Shown: positions 6,940-10,998 of the stretch, piece by piece
Layout: every line of letters begins with the position of its first letter
Position numbering within the stretch: the first letter of the stretch is position 1
Source of the DNA: Candidatus Hydrogenedentota bacterium
Lineage (GTDB): Bacteria; Hydrogenedentota; Hydrogenedentia; Hydrogenedentiales; GCA-2746185
Reading direction: 5' to 3'
Assembly (NCBI GenBank): GCA_012965445.1
Contig: DTSJ01000101.1
Coordinates: 4,643-15,640 of the forward strand
Length of the DNA: 10,998 bases
Position numbers and translations under genes: made by a program
The notes under the pieces: generated by a model
Database searches by the model: none
What the model was told of the DNA's origin: nothing
What the model saw: the letters and a program-made list of their open reading frames with translations, nothing else

Positions 6940-7766
6940 AATGCCTCCCCCGCGTCCACGAACCACGCATTCCCGGTCAGCGGGTCCCAATGCACAATCA
7001 TCACATCATTCTCTTCGTTGATCAACACCATCGATACATTCGTACTCAATCCAAGCGGGCTCAGTTCAATATCAACAATCCCCCCCGTGTAAGCGTCCTC
7101 ACCCAGACTCACCGACTCAATAAATACCGTCTCGATCACCCGGTGCTTCGATAACAGCGCACTAGAAGCCAAGTTCGGCCCCCCTTCGCCGTAAAAGTCC
7201 ATCTCCTCTTCTTCGTCAACCCTGAATCGCGAATCATCACCGTACAATTCGTCCTCATCATGGTGAATCCGCCTCGCCCGTGCGAACAAAGAATTCCGCG
7301 CCATAGACGCAAAGTCCTTCTGCATCATTTCTTTTTGACGATCCAGAATCTTGTTCTGATCCTCCTCATTCTGATACTCCTGCTCCGCATCTTCCCCCAT
7401 CAGAATCGTCTGGCTCGCCTGCTGCAGCTCATACGGGTCCTCAGGTATCCATTCGTCATCTTCGCCGTAGGGGTCGTCATCAATTTTTTCCGGCTCTTCA
7501 TAAACATCCGGCTGCGACTCAACCCAGTATTCCTGCATGTCCAAATCAATACGCACCACAATATTCTCGTGCGCCAACGCAGCATGCGCCATCGCCGCGC
7601 GACCGTAACTCACCAGATGCCGCGCCTCATTCTGATGTTCCGTCAGCGTGATCAACGGAAGCAGTCGAGGCATAGCAACGCTCGCGAGCATCGCCATCAA
7701 TAGAATAACGACCATCAATTCGATAAGAGTGAATCCAAAATGACTATGTCGACGTGAGCCAGGCAT
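6936..7766 (-). CDS. gspH: T2SS minor pseudopilin GspH with large acidic insertion
   Basis: A 276-residue pseudopilin. The leader is 11 residues ending HFG, followed by FTLIELMVVILLMAMLASVAMP, with Glu at mature position 5. Residues 43-82 (ARHLVSYGRAAMAHAALAHENIVVRIDLDMQEYWV) and the C-terminal LSPLGLSTNVSMVLINEENDVMIVHWDPLTGNAWF pattern fit the GspH beta domain. Between them, residues 83-197 form a low-complexity, probably disordered insertion with about 38 Asp/Glu in 115 residues and runs such as DDD and EEEE. GspH is usually 150-200 residues, so the insertion explains the size. The gene starts 8 bp after gspG, with a weak AGG inside the gspG stop region, and overlaps gspI by 4 bp. It could be called simply a prepilin-type protein, but position and C-terminus support GspH. 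Confidence 0.85.
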   Translation of the reverse strand: MPGSRRHSHFGFTLIELMVVILLMAMLASVAMPRLLPLITLTEHQNEARHLVSYGRAAMAHAALAHENIVVRIDLDMQEYWVESQPDVYEEPEKIDDDPYGEDDEWIPEDPYELQQASQTILMGEDAEQEYQNEEDQNKILDRQKEMMQKDFASMARNSLFARARRIHHDEDELYGDDSRFRVDEEEEMDFYGEGGPNLASSALLSKHRVIETVFIESVSLGEDAYTGGIVDIELSPLGLSTNVSMVLINEENDVMIVHWDPLTGNAWFVDAGEAL

Positions 7767-7774
7767 AGAAGTAC

Positions 7775-8227
7775 CTACTGGTTCCCAGCAAGGTTCGCAC
7801 TGCTGATATCGGCATTCAGGTCCGAGCCGCCAGGAGTGCCGTCAGCACCATAAGAGACGATAGTAAAATTGTTACCTCCCTCTAAAGTATATACATAAGG
7901 ATTTCCCCAAGGATCCATAGGAACTGCATTAGCATCCAGGAAATTCTTCTTCGGATTGTTCACCAAAGCATTCAGTCCCTCTCCACTCGCAGGCAGCTTC
8001 TTGAAGGCAATCTTATACGCGATCAACGCCGTCTTAAAACTGCTGATCTCCGCCTGTGCCTTCGCTACATTCGCGTCATCCAGAGCGCCGAACATGCCGA
8101 CACCCACCGCCGTCGCCAGCATCGCAATGATCGCAATAACGACCATAAGCTCGATCAGCGAAAAGCCCTCAGTCTCCCGCGCCGCGCGCGATTGCTCGTT
8201 GAGGATTCGTTTAAGAATTTGTTTCAT
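7775..8227 (-). CDS. gspG: T2SS major pseudopilin GspG
   Basis: A 150-residue major pseudopilin that polymerises into the periplasmic pseudopilus pushing substrates through the secretin. A 21-residue leader ends ETEG, followed by FSLIELMVVIAIIAMLATAVGVGMFG, with Glu at mature position 5. The conserved helix AKAQAEISSFKTALIAYKI is present. So are the GspG signatures LPASGEGLNALVNNP, DPWGNPYVY and SYGADGTPGGSDLNADI. The last of these holds the calcium-binding loop acidic residues. The length is normal for the family. GGAGG, 7 nt before the ATG at 8227, is the strongest ribosome site of the operon, as expected for the most abundant subunit. It begins 17 bp after gspF. Confidence 0.97.
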   Translation of the reverse strand: MKQILKRILNEQSRAARETEGFSLIELMVVIAIIAMLATAVGVGMFGALDDANVAKAQAEISSFKTALIAYKIAFKKLPASGEGLNALVNNPKKNFLDANAVPMDPWGNPYVYTLEGGNNFTIVSYGADGTPGGSDLNADISSANLAGNQ

Positions 8228-8244
8228 GCCAAGGCCTCCAGGGT

Positions 8245-9465
8245 TTACGCGCCTATACTCGAACTCATTTCCAAAATGGGCAGCAGGATCGACAATACCA
8301 GCAGCCCAACAAACAGTCCCATCACTATTATGATCACCGGCTCCAGGAGACTCACTACGGCTTCGATCGTGACCTCGACGTCGTCATCATAGGTGTCAGC
8401 CGTCTGCCGGAGCATATCATCCAGTTCGCCGCTGCGCTGTCCCAACTCGATCATGTTGATTAGCATCGGAGGGAACTCTCCAGTTTCGGCCAAGGGTACC
8501 GCAAGTCCGCGACCACGCCGCACATCTGACATCACGTCCTGCATCGCCGCCTCAATATGAGTGTTGCCGATGATTGTATTCACCACTTCCAGCGCATTCA
8601 TCATCGTCAGCCCGCTTTCAAGCATCGTACCCAGTATGCGAGAGAATCGGCCGCAAATCAGCTTCAAATAGAGTCCGCCGATTAGAGGTATCTTGAGCTT
8701 AAACCAGTCCCACCGTTTGCGCCCAGCCGGATAAGTCAGCCAGGACCGCCAGCTGACAAGCAGAAAAATGCTTGCGCCCAAAATGAGATACCAGTAGCTT
8801 GAGATGAAGTCTGTACTCGCCATCATCCATTCCGTAATCCTCGGAAGCTGCTGATCGCGCTTCGTAAACAACTCAGTAATTTTTGGCATAATAACCAAGC
8901 TGAGAAAGCTGATCAACCCTACCGCAAACAACGCCATAAACGTGGGATACGCAAGCGTAGAAATTATCTTCGCCTTCAGTTTCGCCTGGTGATCAAGAAT
9001 CGCGTCAAGCCGGAACAGCACAGGCTCCAGCGAACTACTCGCCTCGCCGGCCCGAACCATATTGATATACAAGGGCGAGAATATATTGGGATGCGCCGCA
9101 AGGCCGTCAGCCAGGCTCCTTCCCTCAAGCACTGTGCTGCGAATATCGTAGATCGTTCGTTTAAGGCGCGAATTCGTCGTCTGATCCGTAAGCGCTTTCA
9201 ACGATTCCACCAGAGGCATTCCTGCCCGCAGCAGGACCGCCAGCTGACGCGTCATCAGCGAAAGGTCACGCGTCGAAACACCGGAAAAACCAAAGCTCGC
9301 CTTTCGCTCCGACTCCGTACCTTTGGCGAAACTCTCCGTAAGCTCGGTGGGAAACAACCGCTGATCCCGCAACTTTCGACGTGCGGACGCAGGGGTATCC
9401 GCATCAATGATACCCTTCGTCATCTTGCCCGATTCGGCAAGCGCCTTATATTCGAATACAGCCAT
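8245..9465 (-). CDS. gspF: T2SS inner-membrane platform protein GspF
   Basis: A 406-residue polytopic inner-membrane protein, of standard GspF length. The N-terminus MAVFEYKALAESGKMTKGIIDADTPASARRKL is the canonical opening. Two repeated T2SSF cytoplasmic helical domains follow, starting FTRQLAVLLRAGMPLVESL-like (about 70-88) and FSRILGTMLESGLTMMNALEV (about 276-296), with GE.S motifs downstream of each. Membrane helices lie at about 170-195, 221-240 and 375-395 (PVIIIVMGLFVGLLVLSILLPI). GspF is the central rotor-like platform contacted by GspE, GspL and the pseudopilins. The gene lies 26 bp after gspE, and its ribosome site is weak (AGGA 13 nt before the ATG). Confidence 0.97.
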   Translation of the reverse strand: MAVFEYKALAESGKMTKGIIDADTPASARRKLRDQRLFPTELTESFAKGTESERKASFGFSGVSTRDLSLMTRQLAVLLRAGMPLVESLKALTDQTTNSRLKRTIYDIRSTVLEGRSLADGLAAHPNIFSPLYINMVRAGEASSSLEPVLFRLDAILDHQAKLKAKIISTLAYPTFMALFAVGLISFLSLVIMPKITELFTKRDQQLPRITEWMMASTDFISSYWYLILGASIFLLVSWRSWLTYPAGRKRWDWFKLKIPLIGGLYLKLICGRFSRILGTMLESGLTMMNALEVVNTIIGNTHIEAAMQDVMSDVRRGRGLAVPLAETGEFPPMLINMIELGQRSGELDDMLRQTADTYDDDVEVTIEAVVSLLEPVIIIVMGLFVGLLVLSILLPILEMSSSIGA

Positions 9466-9491
9466 CTACTTTCGATTTTCCTGCTTCAAGA

Positions 9492-10998
9492 CTAGTCAGG
9501 AAGCTCGTCAATGAATTCATCACGCGTCACGCGCAAAACCTCATCAATCGTCGTCGCGCCCTTAAAAACTTTATCTGTCCCATCGTCACGCAGACTATAC
9601 ATACCGTGTTTGCGCGCTTCACGCTTGATGGCGTTCGAGTCGCCGCCGCGAAGCGTCAGATCCTGAATCTGCGGCGTCATTTCCATTACCTCAAATATCC
9701 CCGAACGACCCAGATACCCGCGATCAGAACAAGTCTCGCAGCCGATAGATTTGAACGCTTCCTGGCCAGCATAATCCTGAGCGTATTGGCCAAGCTCGTT
9801 CAAGGCTTCTTTGTCCGGAACATAGCGCAGCTTACATTCCGTACACAACCGTCGGACCAGCCTTTGCGCAATAATCGCGATCGTCGATGAGGTGACCAGA
9901 AACGGCTCGATCCCCATATTGATCAAACGTGTGATTGCTCCAGCACTATCGTTCGTGTGTAACGTCGAGAATACCAGGTGGCCCGTCAGCGAGGCATGCA
10001 CCGCCATCTCCGCCGTCTCTTCATCACGAATTTCCCCCACGAGAATTACATCGGGATCCTGGCGAAGTATACTACGTAGCGCGCTCGCAAAAGTAAGCCC
10101 AATTTTCGGCTTTACCTCAATTTGACCAACCCCGCCCATCTGGTATTCCACAGGGTCTTCAACCGTAATCACGTTGATGTCCGGAGATAGTACCCGCTGC
10201 AGTGAGGCATACAGCGTTGTCGATTTCCCCGAACCCGTCGGCCCCGTAACCAGCACAATCCCGTGTGAATTCCGGATCATTTTGTCCATGGAATTGTAGT
10301 CCCGCGGCGCCATCCCCAGCTCTTCCAGGCCCATCAGGAAGCTGCCTTTTTCAAGAATACGCATTACCACACGTTCGCCGTTCTGAATCGGTATGATCGA
10401 CACGCGAATATCGATTTCCTTGCCGCTAAGCAGAATTTTGATCCGGCCGTCCTGAGGAAGGCGTTGTTCGGCAATATTCAGGTTCGCCATGATCTTGATG
10501 CGCGATACCACCGGCGCGTGCTGAGATTTAGGTACGTTAAACTTTTGATACAAGACACCGTCAATACGGTAACGTACGATAACCTCCCGTTCAAAGGGCT
10601 CCACATGAATGTCCGAGGCCCGCTCCTTGATCGCGCCGGAAATCATCAGATTGATCAGTTTGATAATCGGTGCTTCATTCGCTAAATCAAGAAGATCCCG
10701 CTCATTCGGATCATCCAGGGAATAAACCTCTTCGTCGTCCGCACTCGTGATCGTCTCGATCATCTCTGTCGCTGTTTCGCCCTGATGATCAAAGTAGCTG
10801 TCCAGGATCGACTGAATGTCTTTCTCGCGGCAAAGCACCGGAGTGACTGGACCATTCAGCAGCATCCGCAGATCATCCAAAGGAAGCAGGTTAACAGGAT
10901 TGCGAATCGCTACTTGATAGGTACCCTCAACTTCACGAAACGGAACCATCTCGTACTGCTTGATAAAACCAACCGGTACCTTCGTCGTCAGAGCAGAA
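9492..10998 (-). CDS. gspE: T2SS ATPase GspE (5' end beyond right edge)
   Basis: The last 501 residues of the T2SS assembly ATPase are present, and the reading frame stays open to the window edge. The ATG at 10949 is internal: the preceding in-frame residues (KVPVGFIKQYE) continue the usual GspE N-terminal domain, VPFREVEGTYQVAIRNP. Catalytic features are complete: ASDIHVEP, Walker A GPTGSGKST (10244-10218), the Asp box TVEDPVEY, Walker B DPDVILVGE, the His box GHLVFSTLHTND, and zinc-type CTEC and CETC pairs. A cytoplasmic hexamer hydrolyses ATP and drives pseudopilus assembly through GspL and GspF. Unlike the second ATPase of this window, no Ser/Met linker is seen between the N domain and ASDIHVEP. 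Whether an MshEN-type region exists upstream cannot be seen. Its stop is 26 bp before gspF. Confidence 0.96.
   Translation of the reverse strand, partial: SALTTKVPVGFIKQYEMVPFREVEGTYQVAIRNPVNLLPLDDLRMLLNGPVTPVLCREKDIQSILDSYFDHQGETATEMIETITSADDEEVYSLDDPNERDLLDLANEAPIIKLINLMISGAIKERASDIHVEPFEREVIVRYRIDGVLYQKFNVPKSQHAPVVSRIKIMANLNIAEQRLPQDGRIKILLSGKEIDIRVSIIPIQNGERVVMRILEKGSFLMGLEELGMAPRDYNSMDKMIRNSHGIVLVTGPTGSGKSTTLYASLQRVLSPDINVITVEDPVEYQMGGVGQIEVKPKIGLTFASALRSILRQDPDVILVGEIRDEETAEMAVHASLTGHLVFSTLHTNDSAGAITRLINMGIEPFLVTSSTIAIIAQRLVRRLCTECKLRYVPDKEALNELGQYAQDYAGQEAFKSIGCETCSDRGYLGRSGIFEVMEMTPQIQDLTLRGGDSNAIKREARKHGMYSLRDDGTDKVFKGATTIDEVLRVTRDEFIDELPD

Noticed and set aside
10947..10949. ATG as the start of gspE
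   Set aside because: The frame remains open to the edge, and the upstream residues fit the GspE N-terminal domain, so this Met is internal.

Overview
The window is almost entirely one minus-strand secretion/pilus locus, read from right to left. Nine genes occur in the canonical type II secretion system (T2SS) order gspE-F-G-H-I-J-K-L-M (about 10998 down to 2423). A second GspE/PilB-family ATPase (2192-336) and the 5' end of a pilT-like retraction ATPase gene (from 290, running off the left edge) follow. The gspE gene is also cut, by the right edge. Nothing convincing is coded on the plus strand: its long open frames are antisense shadows of the minus-strand genes.

Together the genes specify an inner-membrane platform (GspF, GspL, GspM), a pseudopilus (major pseudopilin GspG; minor GspH, I, J, K) and the cytoplasmic motor (GspE). 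GspC, the secretin GspD, GspN and the prepilin peptidase GspO are not in the window. The second ATPase has an N-terminal MshEN-type module (the family's cyclic-di-GMP-binding domain) and sits next to pilT, so the locus joins T2SS genes to an extension/retraction motor pair typical of type IV pili.

Intergenic gaps from gspE to gspM are 8-26 bp, or are overlaps of 4, 11 and 11 bp at H/I, I/J and J/K, as expected for one transcript with translational coupling. The one larger gap, 230 bp between gspM and the second ATPase, is AT-rich and contains a good sigma70-like promoter, so the ATPase/pilT pair may form its own unit. A perfect 10-bp inverted repeat separates that pair.

The organism is a diderm (Gram-negative-type) bacterium of moderate GC. 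Placement of pilB/pilT directly after a full gsp operon, with several enlarged components, suggests a lineage outside the well-studied Proteobacteria. That is an inference; the phylum cannot be fixed from this sequence. The most unusual features are a roughly 115-residue acidic insertion in GspH and a Ser/Met-rich linker containing a 9-nt tandem repeat in the second ATPase.
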